DNA of 17,031 bases from Spirochaetales bacterium (GCA_023139255.1 JAGLNY010000090.1:1-17031); one strand, 5' to 3'. Positions 7,674 to 15,219 are shown, counted from the first letter of the stretch. The notes: generated by a model not told the origin, from the sequence alone. Translations and numbers: made by a program.

Positions 7674-7701
7674 TATCTGGTATCTGGTATCTGGTATCTA
7701 A
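7674..7701. repeat. 7-bp tandem repeat (TATCTGG)
   Basis: Three perfect copies of TATCTGG (7674-7694) are followed by a degenerate fourth, TATCTAA. It lies in the same 263-bp gene-free gap as the nested palindrome and is probably a slippage-prone simple repeat. Confidence 0.8.
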
Positions 7702-7809
7702 TAGTGCGACCCGTTCTGGATCAATCATAACAAAGATGATATCTTTAGCTTCAGTGATAATTGTAATCACTCATTCCCTTAACATATTATAATAAACTGG
7801 GGCAAAGAC

Positions 7810-10494
7810 ATGGAAATTCTTTCAAACGATACTATTAAACAGAATGTTGCGAATTCTGATATTATTTTTACCAGAGGTGAAAATATTTACCTTCTCGGTA
7901 ATTATTTCAACGAAGAATCAGACAGCGAAAAGGGTACCTATTCCTATACCATGAATGGTAACTACGGAGACTATACTGTACACGTTAGCCTCGAAAAAGA
8001 GCAGGTTGAAGCACAATGTTCATGCCCGTTTCCTCATGACGGATGCAAGCATATTGTTGCTGCCTGCCTTGATATCGCACATAAGCAGAAACGGGAACAG
8101 CAATCTGATCTGCGTAAAGCAACCGGTAACGAATATCTTACCCCCGAAGAGATCAGGAATCTTGCACTTGAAAGCAGGGAAGAACGGGCACGAAAGGAAA
8201 ATTTAATTCTACTCCGGGGGGATACATATAAAGGAAGACATATTGTAAGAACCGAAAAAAGCCGTGAATACACGGTAACGATCCATTCACCTGCAAAGAG
8301 AACCGGTCATTGTACCTGTCCGGATTTCACTACAAACCATCTCGAGGTCTGCAAGCACTTGTTGTTTGTATACAATCAATTCAAAAATGAAAAAGGCTTT
8401 CTTAAACAATCAGCAAAGGAAGTATTTCCTTTCATACATATATTTTGGAATTCCCGCCTTCAGGCACCGGAATGTTACTTTGAGAAGATTGATGATCCGG
8501 AGCTGAATAACACTATAAGAAAACTTTTCAATGAAAAAATGATCTATACCAGAGACTCAATTAATCAACTATATAAGCTTTATCATGGATCAGATGACAT
8601 TGGTTTGCTTCAGTTCGATGGATATCTTCTTCAGCGTATGGAAGACGTTCTGTACCAAAAAGAGATTAGTAAACTCAAACGTAAATTCAACCCGGACTAT
8701 TCCTTCCTGAATGCGGAATTATATCCTTACCAAAAAGAAGGGGTTCGGTTTGCCGTATTTAAAAAAGATGCAATCATTGCCGATGAAATGGGATTGGGGA
8801 AAACCCTGCAGGCTATTACCGTTGCAGAAATAAAAAAACATATTTTCGGTTTTTCAAAAGTATTAGTTATCACCCCAGCTTCAGTAAAGGATCAGTGGAA
8901 GCGGGAGATCGAAAAATTTTCTAACGAAACGTCTATTGTTGTCTCCGGGGGCAAGAAAAACCGGCAGCAGATATATAAGGAAGATACCTCTTTCTTTAAA
9001 ATCACCAACTATGAAGCCGTCTTGAGGGATATTCTTGCTATAGTAAGATGGTCTCCCGACTTCATAATTCTCGACGAAGCCCAGCGTATTAAAAACTTTG
9101 AGACAAAAACACATCAGTCGTTGCTGTCAATACCACGCAGCCACTCATTGGTGATAACAGGGACACCATTGGAAAACAAGCTCGTAGATGTGTATGGGAT
9201 CGTCCAGTTTTCTGACCACACTCTCCTGACACCCCTATGGGCTTTTGCTGCCAATCATTTTAATATGAGTAAAAGCAGTAATAATAAGGTGCTCGGCTAT
9301 CGAAATCTGGAAGTAGTGCATAATAAATTGAAAAATCTGATTATTCGCCGTAGAAAGGAGGAGGTCTTTGACAGCCTGCCGGACGAGATCGTGAATACTT
9401 ATTATCTGGATCTAACGATAGAACAGGAAGAGATCCATCAGGGCTATTTGGCGAGTATGTTTGCCATAATCAGTAAGAAAGTACTGACACCGATGGATAT
9501 TAAACGTCTACAGAAGATCCTTCTCTCTATGCGGATGGTATGCGATTCCACCTATCTCATAGACAAGAAAACAAACATCTCTCCCAAATTGGCTGAACTT
9601 GCGAATATTCTTCGGGAGTTGGTTATCGAAAACGGACGTAAGGTTGTTTTGTTTTCAGAATGGACAACTATGACCTATCTTATTGGCAAAGTTCTCTCCG
9701 ATATGGGGATAGATTTTGTAGAATTCACCGGGAGAATTCCGACAAAAAAGCGGCAAAAGCTTATTGATGAGTTCGATAGTAACCCTGATTGCAAAGTATT
9801 CCTTGCCACCGATGCGGGCGGTATTGGTCTTAACCTGCAGAGTGCTGATTGTGTAATCAACTTTGAGCTGCCCTGGAATCCTGCGCGGCTCAATCAGCGA
9901 ATCGGGCGTGTCAACAGGATCGGGCAGAAAAGTTCTAAGATCAATGTCGTGAACCTGGTAACCAAAAACTCAATTGAAGAGAAGGTTTTTGCGGCTATCA
10001 ATCTGAAACAGGAACTCTTCGATGCTGTGCTTTCGGGAGGGGTCGATGAGATTGATTTCAGTCAGGAGAATAAGGCCAAGTTTGTCAACCAAATCAGGGC
10101 TATGTTTGATGAAGAGCCCATTGAACCGTCAGTCAAGACAGAACCGCCTGAGCTTGATGAGAAGACCCCACACTTTTTGAATCCAAACATCTTATCTGAA
10201 AGTGAAAACACTATTGATGTAGCTGCCGAAGAGTTTAGCGGGGATGAGACTATTATCGATGCTTCCGTGCCTGCAGGCGAATCAGCTAGCGAATCAGTTG
10301 CTGAATCTGCTGTTGCATCTACTGTTGAACCGGAGCAGCTCGAATCAGTATTGAATCAGGGCATGGACTTTTTAAATGCACTTTCCCAAATGGCAACAGG
10401 AAAAGCTATTGTGGGCAGCGACACAAAAAAAGCGATCGAAATTGACCGTGAAACTGGGGAAGTAGTGCTAAGATTCAAAATGCCGGGGTTTTAA
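7810..10494 (+). CDS. SNF2-family DNA-dependent ATPase with two SWIM zinc fingers
   Basis: This 894-residue protein has two N-terminal SWIM-type zinc motifs (Cys70, Cys72, Cys79, His81; and Cys168, Cys170, Cys181, His183). The SNF2 ATPase core follows (about 300-740). Motifs are DEMGLGKT (325-332, Walker A), DEAQ (422-425, Walker B), TGTPLENK, then helicase C with LFSEW, ATDAGGIGLNLQSAD and QRIGRVNRIGQ (696-706). The C-terminal 130 residues are acidic and rich in Ser, Glu and Ala, ending in a short conserved-looking block (IEIDRETGEVVLRFKMPGF). Bacterial SWIM-SNF2 proteins are thought to remodel protein-DNA or RNA polymerase complexes; RapA is a distant relative. GGGG lies 7 nt before the ATG. 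It seems to be a single-gene unit with no defence genes next to it. Confidence 0.92.
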   Translation: MEILSNDTIKQNVANSDIIFTRGENIYLLGNYFNEESDSEKGTYSYTMNGNYGDYTVHVSLEKEQVEAQCSCPFPHDGCKHIVAACLDIAHKQKREQQSDLRKATGNEYLTPEEIRNLALESREERARKENLILLRGDTYKGRHIVRTEKSREYTVTIHSPAKRTGHCTCPDFTTNHLEVCKHLLFVYNQFKNEKGFLKQSAKEVFPFIHIFWNSRLQAPECYFEKIDDPELNNTIRKLFNEKMIYTRDSINQLYKLYHGSDDIGLLQFDGYLLQRMEDVLYQKEISKLKRKFNPDYSFLNAELYPYQKEGVRFAVFKKDAIIADEMGLGKTLQAITVAEIKKHIFGFSKVLVITPASVKDQWKREIEKFSNETSIVVSGGKKNRQQIYKEDTSFFKITNYEAVLRDILAIVRWSPDFIILDEAQRIKNFETKTHQSLLSIPRSHSLVITGTPLENKLVDVYGIVQFSDHTLLTPLWAFAANHFNMSKSSNNKVLGYRNLEVVHNKLKNLIIRRRKEEVFDSLPDEIVNTYYLDLTIEQEEIHQGYLASMFAIISKKVLTPMDIKRLQKILLSMRMVCDSTYLIDKKTNISPKLAELANILRELVIENGRKVVLFSEWTTMTYLIGKVLSDMGIDFVEFTGRIPTKKRQKLIDEFDSNPDCKVFLATDAGGIGLNLQSADCVINFELPWNPARLNQRIGRVNRIGQKSSKINVVNLVTKNSIEEKVFAAINLKQELFDAVLSGGVDEIDFSQENKAKFVNQIRAMFDEEPIEPSVKTEPPELDEKTPHFLNPNILSESENTIDVAAEEFSGDETIIDASVPAGESASESVAESAVASTVEPEQLESVLNQGMDFLNALSQMATGKAIVGSDTKKAIEIDRETGEVVLRFKMPGF

Positions 10495-10580
10495 ATTATT
10501 GAGAGATACAGGTGCTATGCAGAGATGGCAAAGCAATGAAAGAAGATTTACCGCTTTATTCACCCCAATTTTTCTCACAA

Positions 10581-11003
10581 CTAAAGCTCAAGAATCTCCA
10601 GCAGTATCCCGTCGGGCCCTGTAAAATAACACATTTTTTTGCCATAGGAATTGGTTTGAATCTCACTGAAAAACTCTATACCAATTTTTTCCAGGCGTTC
10701 GATTTCTTTTTCAATATTGTCTACCTCCAGAGCTAAATGTCTGAAACCAACCTGGTTTGGGGAGGAGATCTTGGGATCAATGCCTCCCTCAGGATGTTGG
10801 TATTGGAGCAGCTCCAGAGTGACTGGAGAATTTTCATGTCTCAGAGAAATATAGGAGGCAAGTATATCCTTAAGGCCTGTAACCTTATCCAGCCATTCTC
10901 CGCTGATTGTTTTTTCATGAATAGTAGTAAAACCAAAAAGCTGGAAAAATTTCCTGGTTTTCTCAAGATCCTTAACAACGATATTGATATGATGAATGCT
11001 CAT
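10581..11003 (-). CDS. VOC-superfamily (glyoxalase/dioxygenase-like) protein
   Basis: This 140-residue cytoplasmic protein has two beta-alpha-beta-beta-beta modules, the vicinal oxygen chelate fold. Likely metal ligands are the N-terminal His in MSIHHINIVVKDLEKT, Glu in TLELLQY, His in FRHLALEV and Glu in ILLEILEL, the usual H/E-H-E set. PDGILLEILEL is typical of lactoylglutathione-lyase-like members. An ATG two codons upstream (11009) is only 3 nt from AGGAG, so the ATG at 11003 (9 nt) is preferred. It follows the DUF4143 gene by 48 bp on the same strand, so co-transcription is likely. Detoxification of an electrophile is plausible given the upstream oxidoreductase, but the substrate is unknown. 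Confidence 0.82.
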   Translation of the reverse strand: MSIHHINIVVKDLEKTRKFFQLFGFTTIHEKTISGEWLDKVTGLKDILASYISLRHENSPVTLELLQYQHPEGGIDPKISSPNQVGFRHLALEVDNIEKEIERLEKIGIEFFSEIQTNSYGKKMCYFTGPDGILLEILEL

Positions 11004-11051
11004 AGCCATTTTCTCCTGTTGTTTCAGTATTATTTGAAGTAAAATTTTTAA

Positions 11052-12428
11052 TCACCAGTCAACAGGTCCCTTCAAATTCAGTAATCGCTCGGTTTCCTCT
11101 ACTAAATATAGAGGCAGGGTTATTAAATCATATCCATAATCGGATTTTGAAAGTGAAGGGGCTACCTTCTCAACAATAGGTTTGTTGGTTGAAAATCTTA
11201 CGGCTTGTTTAAGAGTTTTTTGTTCCATAAATAGATGAAGCGATTTCAAAGTTCCTGTTTTTCCGGATTTTACCTCAATCGGTAGAACTTGGTTATTAAA
11301 TTGGAATAAGTAATCAATCTCAGCATTGGATTGACTCTTTTCCCTACTCCAATGATACACTTCCGGTCTCATGAATTTAGGTCGGCAATATAGTAAATGC
11401 TGTCCAATAAATTGTTCTGCAAGCTCTCCTCTGTTTGAAAAAAAGAGGTTCTTATCAATTCTCAAAGAGGCCAGTGATAAACCGTTTATGGAAAGATATA
11501 AACCGATATCCAGAAAAATACCTTTAGCTTTTTTCCTATTGATTTCAGCCTTTAACGGTAGACCATTGGCGCTTGAGTGGTATGCCCTATACAATAATCT
11601 TGCATTTTCGAACAGTTTTAGAATTTTTTCAACTTTATAACTTTTTTCCTCCGATAATAGTGATTTATACATGATCTTTTTTCCAACAATACTTCCTAAC
11701 CTGTCAAAAACCTCCTGTAAATTTGCAAGCACCTGTTGGCCTTTGTACTTAGCAAAATCATCGCGAAACGTATTTAGAATTGAATATTTGATTTTATCTG
11801 CTTCTAAAAGGGATCCGCTTTCTATAAAAGTTTTTATCACTTCCGGCATACCCCCAATTAAGAAATATATTCTAAGATGATCCATCGCTATTTTGTGGAT
11901 GGATTCCGGAATAGCTTCCTTTAAAGAATATTCCTTTAAAAAGCGGACAAGCTTTTCTCCTTCATTTGCATTCAAGTATTCTTCAAATGTCATAGGACCC
12001 ATAAAAAGATATTCAATTCTTCCTACTGGCATGGAAAAGGAGTGTTCTTCCAAGACAAATTCAAGCAAAGAACCTGCTGCTACCACTGCCAGTTCAGGCA
12101 GCTTCTCATAGAAATATCTGAGTGTTGTAATAGCTTCAGGATGTGCCTGTATTTCATCAAGAAATAAAAGCGAACGGTTACAATCAATTCTAATGTTTAA
12201 ATGGATTTCAAGAGATTGAATAATTGTTTTCACATCGTTCGAAGAAAATATTTCTTTATATCGATAGTTTTCTTCAAAATTTAGTTCTATTAGTTCTAAT
12301 CTTGCATTCTTTGCAAATAATCTTACAAGTGTGGATTTCCCGGTTTGCCGTGCTCCCCGGATAATCAAAGGTTTTCTATTACTGTTCTTTAGCCAACATT
12401 CAAGATATTGCTCTTCGTTTCTTTTCAT
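11052..12428 (-). CDS. AAA-type ATPase with DUF4143 domain
   Basis: This 458-residue protein of the widespread ATPase/DUF4143 family has an N-terminal P-loop domain with Walker A GARQTGKS (25-32) and Walker B LFLDEIQ (88-94). A sensor-type AAGSLLEF and the PVGRIEYLFMGPMTFEEYL block common to the family follow. The C-terminal DUF4143 domain carries a PD-(D/E)xK-like pattern: Asp372 in EIDYLF, Glu385 and Lys387 in IEVKSGK. Function is poorly known; nucleic-acid transactions or mobile-element links are suspected. The ATG at 12428 fits the family start, and a longer frame to 12638 would run into the oxidoreductase gene. No ribosome binding site is seen. A promoter ends 6 nt before the ATG, and the ATG overlaps the stop of a possible small ORF. 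The gene is visibly AT-richer than pdxST. Confidence 0.88.
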   Translation of the reverse strand: MKRNEEQYLECWLKNSNRKPLIIRGARQTGKSTLVRLFAKNARLELIELNFEENYRYKEIFSSNDVKTIIQSLEIHLNIRIDCNRSLLFLDEIQAHPEAITTLRYFYEKLPELAVVAAGSLLEFVLEEHSFSMPVGRIEYLFMGPMTFEEYLNANEGEKLVRFLKEYSLKEAIPESIHKIAMDHLRIYFLIGGMPEVIKTFIESGSLLEADKIKYSILNTFRDDFAKYKGQQVLANLQEVFDRLGSIVGKKIMYKSLLSEEKSYKVEKILKLFENARLLYRAYHSSANGLPLKAEINRKKAKGIFLDIGLYLSINGLSLASLRIDKNLFFSNRGELAEQFIGQHLLYCRPKFMRPEVYHWSREKSQSNAEIDYLFQFNNQVLPIEVKSGKTGTLKSLHLFMEQKTLKQAVRFSTNKPIVEKVAPSLSKSDYGYDLITLPLYLVEETERLLNLKGPVDW

Positions 12429-12532
12429 ATAGTTATTATATCCAACAAACAGGTATTTGCAAGGGTAGAAAAAGCATCCAGGGTGTATTTTGCAATGGTA
12501 AATAGCAAAAAATCTTGAGCACCTGAACCCAT
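12425..12532 (-). CDS. Possible 35-residue small ORF overlapping the DUF4143 gene start
   Basis: The frame starts MGSGAQDFLLFTIAK and ends in TGA that shares 4 nt (ATGA) with the start of the DUF4143 gene. AGGA lies 7 nt before its ATG (GAGGAAAGTATAATG), better than the signal for the downstream gene, which has none. Such a small ORF could couple translation to the ATPase gene. I recognise no homologue, and the DUF4143 promoter boxes lie inside it, so it may be a chance frame. Confidence 0.35.
   Translation of the reverse strand: MGSGAQDFLLFTIAKYTLDAFSTLANTCLLDIITI
12435..12462 (-). promoter_or_regulatory. Promoter abutting the DUF4143 start codon
   Basis: On the minus strand TTGCAA (12462-12457) and a perfect TATAAT (12440-12435) are separated by 16 bp. 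The TATAAT ends 6 nt before the ATG at 12428, so transcription would begin at or next to the start codon, giving a leaderless mRNA. Confidence 0.55.
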
Positions 12533-12606
12533 TATACTTTCCTCGGTTTGAAAATCGGCAGCGGTTCCCAGGTTTCCAAATGCCAACAGACCACTCACTT
12601 GCTTTT

Positions 12607-13620
12607 TTATAGTCCCACCTGCAGTAAAATGCGGCCACCTACTGACGCATTCTCAATCATTTCATGTGCCGTCTTTGCCTCCCTGAGAGGCAATCGTTTT
12701 GCTATTACAGGGGAGACATAGCCCTCCATAAGCATGGTAAACAATGCCGAAAGATCTTCTTTAAACCATTCAGGATGTCTTTTCCGCACATCTCCGATAG
12801 AGTAAAATTGCACTTTTTTGGTGTTGGGGAGGAGATTCCATAGTTTCAGCCGCAGAAACTCAAAAGCTACATTGCCTCCCTGCCCGGTGCTGTTTTTATA
12901 GAAACCATAGGGAACAAGAATTCCCCCTCTTTTTAGGAGCCTGAAAGAGGTCTTAAAGCTCTCTCCGCCAATTGCATCAAATGCAGCATCAATGCCTTGA
13001 GGTTCCAGTTCCATCATTCTATCAAATATTGACTCGGTTTTGTAATCAATAGGAATAGCTCCAAGGTTGTGTATAAGCTCCTGTTTTGAAGATGATCCTG
13101 TCCCATATACCTTTATATCCATTACAGATGCAAGTTGCAGCAATGCAGTCCCGACAGCTCCGCCGGCTCCATGCACCAATATGCTCTGTCCCTTTCTTAC
13201 ATGTGCTGCTCTATTCAGCATTTGGTAGGCTGTTACATAGGAGAGCACCATACTGACTGCTTCTCCATCATCTATCCCATCGGGTATCGGGGTTAGGCTG
13301 GATTCAGGAAGACAAATATATTCTGTATATGAGCCTGTCACCGTTAAATCTGCCACTCTATCACCGATTTTAAAGAGTGATGCTTCGGGACCAGTTTTAT
13401 CAATAACCCCGACCATATCATAGCCTGGTGAAAATGGCGGTTTCTTTTTCATCCCAAAATAGATGCCTTTTCTCACCATGGTGTCTGTAAAACATGCACT
13501 TACTACCGTAACTTTGATACGAACTTCACCCCGACCCGGTTCCGGCATAACATCTTCATTAACAAATTTTAATACTTCCGGACTTCCGAAAGTGTCAATA
13601 ATCACTCTATTGTAACTCAT
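12607..13620 (-). CDS. MDR-family NAD(P)H quinone oxidoreductase (zeta-crystallin-like)
   Basis: This 337-residue member of the medium-chain dehydrogenase/reductase superfamily has an N-terminal GroES-like domain (PGRGEVRIKV, PGYDMVGVIDKTG, GDRVADL) and a Rossmann domain with HGAGGAVG at 150-157 for NAD(P)H. It lacks the Cys/His set of zinc alcohol dehydrogenases, matching the quinone oxidoreductase/enoyl reductase branch. It probably reduces quinones or other electrophiles in the cytoplasm. AGGAG lies 8 nt before the ATG. A strong promoter (TTGACA-17-TATATT) with operator-like palindromes sits upstream, next to a divergent tetR-type gene, so it is probably the main target of that repressor. 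The DUF4143 and VOC genes follow on the same strand. Confidence 0.92.
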   Translation of the reverse strand: MSYNRVIIDTFGSPEVLKFVNEDVMPEPGRGEVRIKVTVVSACFTDTMVRKGIYFGMKKKPPFSPGYDMVGVIDKTGPEASLFKIGDRVADLTVTGSYTEYICLPESSLTPIPDGIDDGEAVSMVLSYVTAYQMLNRAAHVRKGQSILVHGAGGAVGTALLQLASVMDIKVYGTGSSSKQELIHNLGAIPIDYKTESIFDRMMELEPQGIDAAFDAIGGESFKTSFRLLKRGGILVPYGFYKNSTGQGGNVAFEFLRLKLWNLLPNTKKVQFYSIGDVRKRHPEWFKEDLSALFTMLMEGYVSPVIAKRLPLREAKTAHEMIENASVGGRILLQVGL

Positions 13621-13665
13621 TGCTTTGTCTCCTTTATTCTCCTATTGCTATCCAGAAAGAAATCT

Positions 13666-13690
13666 ACTATGATTACACTGTAAACATAGT
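13666..13690. promoter_or_regulatory. TetR-type operator 1 (25-bp near-perfect palindrome)
   Basis: Arms ACTATG-a-TTACA and TGTAA-a-CATAGT flank a central C at 13678, with 11 of 12 positions pairing. The site lies just downstream of the oxidoreductase promoter start point and over the -35 of the tetR promoter. Its size and symmetry suit a TetR dimer pair. Confidence 0.65.
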
Positions 13691-13707
13691 GATAAGTTGA
13701 ATATAAC
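13679..13707 (+). promoter_or_regulatory. Candidate promoter of the tetR-type gene
   Basis: TGTAAA (13679-13684) and TATAAC (13702-13707) have 17-bp spacing. The -10 box overlaps the -10 of the oppositely directed oxidoreductase promoter, so the two are back to back and share control sites. Confidence 0.45.
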
Positions 13708-13728
13708 ATTGAATGTTGCCAGTGTCAA
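13700..13728 (-). promoter_or_regulatory. Promoter of the oxidoreductase gene
   Basis: On the minus strand TTGACA (13728-13723), a 17-bp spacer and TATATT (13705-13700) form a near-consensus sigma-70 promoter. The expected start near 13693 lies beside operator 1, while operator 2 covers the -35 box. Confidence 0.75.
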
Positions 13729-13731
13729 CAT
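13713..13731. promoter_or_regulatory. TetR-type operator 2
   Basis: ATGTTG-ccagtgt-CAACAT is a 19-bp inverted repeat with 6-bp perfect arms. It overlaps the -35 of the oxidoreductase promoter and lies near the tetR start point. Its half-site differs from that of operator 1, so it may bind with different affinity or bind another factor. Confidence 0.45.
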
Positions 13732-13745
13732 AAAAGAGGAAACAC

Positions 13746-14432
13746 ATGACAAAAAAAATTACAGAAAAATCAAGTTCTTATCATAAGGTAGATCTTAAAA
13801 ATAAATTGATATCTTCCGGTCTGGAGATTTTATCTGAAGAGGGGATCGGATCCCTCAGCCTTCGCAATGTTGCAAAGAGAGCCGGCGTCAGCCATGCAGC
13901 GCCCTACAGACATTTCAAAAACAGGGAATCTCTTATTGCGGCAATTGCAGAAGAGGGATACAAAAAATTATCCGATTCAATAACAACTTCAGCATCTCTC
14001 TTTCCCCAAAATCCTGAACTGCAGCTTAAAGAAGCCGGATGGGGCTATATCCAGTTTGCCGTGGAGAACCCTGAACATCTTAAAGTTATGTTTGGAAGTT
14101 TTTCTAAAGAATGTGTGCTTGATAAAGGTACATCTTTTGATGCATTGATAGATTTAATCATAACAGGGCAGAAAGCAGATATGATCCGGGAAGGAGACCC
14201 GTTAACACTCGCATTGACAACCTGGTCAACGGTGCATGGTCTGGCTCTCATTATTATCAATAATCAGATGCCTGGGAACCAGATCCCTGGGGACGGAGGA
14301 GCTGAGATATATGGGGACGGAGGAGCTGTAAGTGAAAAAAAGCAGCTGGATAAAAAATCCCTGGAGCATATGTCAAGAAAGGTCATTGATACTATCTTTG
14401 AAGGATTGAAGAACCCTGGTATGAGCACATGA
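13746..14432 (+). CDS. TetR-family transcriptional regulator
   Basis: This 228-residue regulator has an N-terminal HTH at about 16-62 (SLRNVAKRAGVSHAAPYRHF, with the family's YRHF recognition end). The C-terminal ligand domain contains GWGYIQFAVENPEHLKVMF and TTWSTVHGLALI, typical of the TetR_C/WHG group. AGAGGA lies 5-6 nt before the ATG. It is divergent from the oxidoreductase gene across 125 bp that contain two operator-like palindromes, so it probably represses that gene and itself. An inserted Gly-rich stretch at residues 182-194 holds two copies of GDGGA, encoded by a 17-bp direct repeat, in a loop before the last helix. The inducer is unknown. Confidence 0.92.
   Translation: MTKKITEKSSSYHKVDLKNKLISSGLEILSEEGIGSLSLRNVAKRAGVSHAAPYRHFKNRESLIAAIAEEGYKKLSDSITTSASLFPQNPELQLKEAGWGYIQFAVENPEHLKVMFGSFSKECVLDKGTSFDALIDLIITGQKADMIREGDPLTLALTTWSTVHGLALIIINNQMPGNQIPGDGGAEIYGDGGAVSEKKQLDKKSLEHMSRKVIDTIFEGLKNPGMST
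14288..14328. repeat. 17-bp direct repeat inside the tetR-type gene
   Basis: TGGGGACGGAGGAGCTG occurs at 14288-14304 and 14312-14328, a 24-bp (8-codon) period that keeps the frame. It encodes two GDGGA motifs and looks like a recent in-frame duplication in a surface loop. Confidence 0.85.
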
Positions 14433-14511
14433 CCAGTAGATAATTGTTTGTTCTGATCATTGAGGGCCACAGGAAATCGGGTGAATAGTATTATCAAATC
14501 AGGTTTTTTTC

Positions 14512-14543
14512 TTGACTCTCCCCTATAGGGTAGGTTGTAGATT
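14512..14543 (+). promoter_or_regulatory. MerR-type long-spacer promoter and operator for the GyrI-like gene
   Basis: TTGACT (14512-14517) and TAGATT (14538-14543) are 20 bp apart, the spacing typical of promoters that MerR proteins activate by untwisting. The spacer holds CCCTATAGGG (14521-14530), extended to a 16-bp palindrome with one mismatch (14518-14533). The sequence style (TTGACTCTCCCC...) is that of drug-responsive MerR promoters. The MerR gene two positions downstream is the obvious regulator. Confidence 0.7.
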
Positions 14544-14571
14544 GAAAGAATATCAATTTAAGAGGGATTAT

Positions 14572-15177
14572 ATGGAAAAAACAGACTTGAAAAAAGAGAT
14601 GAAGCAATTATTTAAAGCAGGTAAAGAACCATCATTTGTTACCGTACCGGAAATGAGATTTGTGGCTTATGACGGTCAGGGAGATCCCAATACCTCAGAA
14701 GAGTACCGGAAGAGTATGGAAGTACTTTTCGGAATGGCATATACGATAAAGTTTATGTGCAAAGCTGTCGATAAAGATTTTGTTGTAATGCCGCTGGAAG
14801 GGCAGTGGTGGACCGATGATTTATCCGATTTTTCAATGGATAACAAGGATATCTGGAAATGGACAATGATGATTGCCCTTCCCGATTATGTCAATAATAA
14901 GATGTTTGAAGAAGCAAGTGTTAAACTTGCTGCAAAGAAGGATCTTCCCAATCTTGGAAAGAGCTATTTCACTACATATGAAGAGGGACTATGTGCACAG
15001 ATCCTTCATACGGGTCCATATAATGATGAGCCTCCTACAATTAAAAAACTGCACAAGTTTATAGAGGAAAATGCGTATAAATTGCATTTGAAACATAAAG
15101 AAGTATATCTAAACTCTCCTTTACGGACAGCCTCGGAAAAACTGAGAACAATTATCCGGCAGCCGGTATGCAAATAA
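14572..15177 (+). CDS. GyrI-like small-molecule-binding domain protein
   Basis: This 201-residue stand-alone protein (MEKTDLKKEMKQLFKAG...) is of the COG4832-like GyrI group. The GyrI-like/SHS2 fold binds hydrophobic drug-like ligands, and some family members hydrolyse cyclopropanoid toxins. Seen are VPEMRFVAYDGQGDPN near the start, a Trp-rich stretch (WWTDDLSDF, WKWTMMIALPDYV), an acidic ligand-pocket candidate in TYEEGLCAQILHTGPYNDEPPT, and HKEVYLNSPLRTASEKLRTIIRQPV at the end. GAGGGA lies 4 nt before the ATG. A TTG 60 nt upstream is rejected because it is the -35 box. The gene precedes a merR gene whose effector domain has the same fold. This suggests a ligand-inducible sequestration or hydrolysis unit. 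Confidence 0.85.
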   Translation: MEKTDLKKEMKQLFKAGKEPSFVTVPEMRFVAYDGQGDPNTSEEYRKSMEVLFGMAYTIKFMCKAVDKDFVVMPLEGQWWTDDLSDFSMDNKDIWKWTMMIALPDYVNNKMFEEASVKLAAKKDLPNLGKSYFTTYEEGLCAQILHTGPYNDEPPTIKKLHKFIEENAYKLHLKHKEVYLNSPLRTASEKLRTIIRQPVCK

Positions 15178-15189
15178 ATTAAATTCGGG

Positions 15190-15219
15190 TTGGAATTTTA
15201 TGCATCAGGGTATTATAAT
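15190..15219 (+). promoter_or_regulatory. Promoter abutting the merR start codon
   Basis: TTGGAA (15190-15195) and TATAAT (15214-15219) are 18 bp apart. The -10 ends 6 nt before the ATG at 15226 and there is no Shine-Dalgarno sequence between them, so the transcript would be leaderless. The geometry equals that in front of the DUF4143 gene. Confidence 0.5.

Noticed and set aside
7674..7701. CRISPR-like repeats
   Set aside because: Units are 7 bp and directly adjacent with no spacers; this is a simple tandem repeat.
7438..7770. 110-codon minus-strand open frame across the GH172 end and the repeat gap
   Set aside because: Half of it is antisense to GH172 and the rest reads the palindrome and TATCTGG repeats; no protein family is recognisable.
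10512..10736. 74-codon plus-strand open frame after the SNF2 gene
   Set aside because: Most of it is antisense to the VOC gene and it has no ribosome binding site.
12429..12638. 70-residue N-terminal extension of the DUF4143 ATPase
   Set aside because: It is Cys/Arg/aromatic-rich, overlaps the oxidoreductase 3' end and does not fit the family start.
14512..14571. Upstream TTG start for the GyrI-like protein
   Set aside because: That TTG is the -35 box of the MerR-type promoter; the ATG at 14572 has GAGGGA in front and begins the conserved protein.
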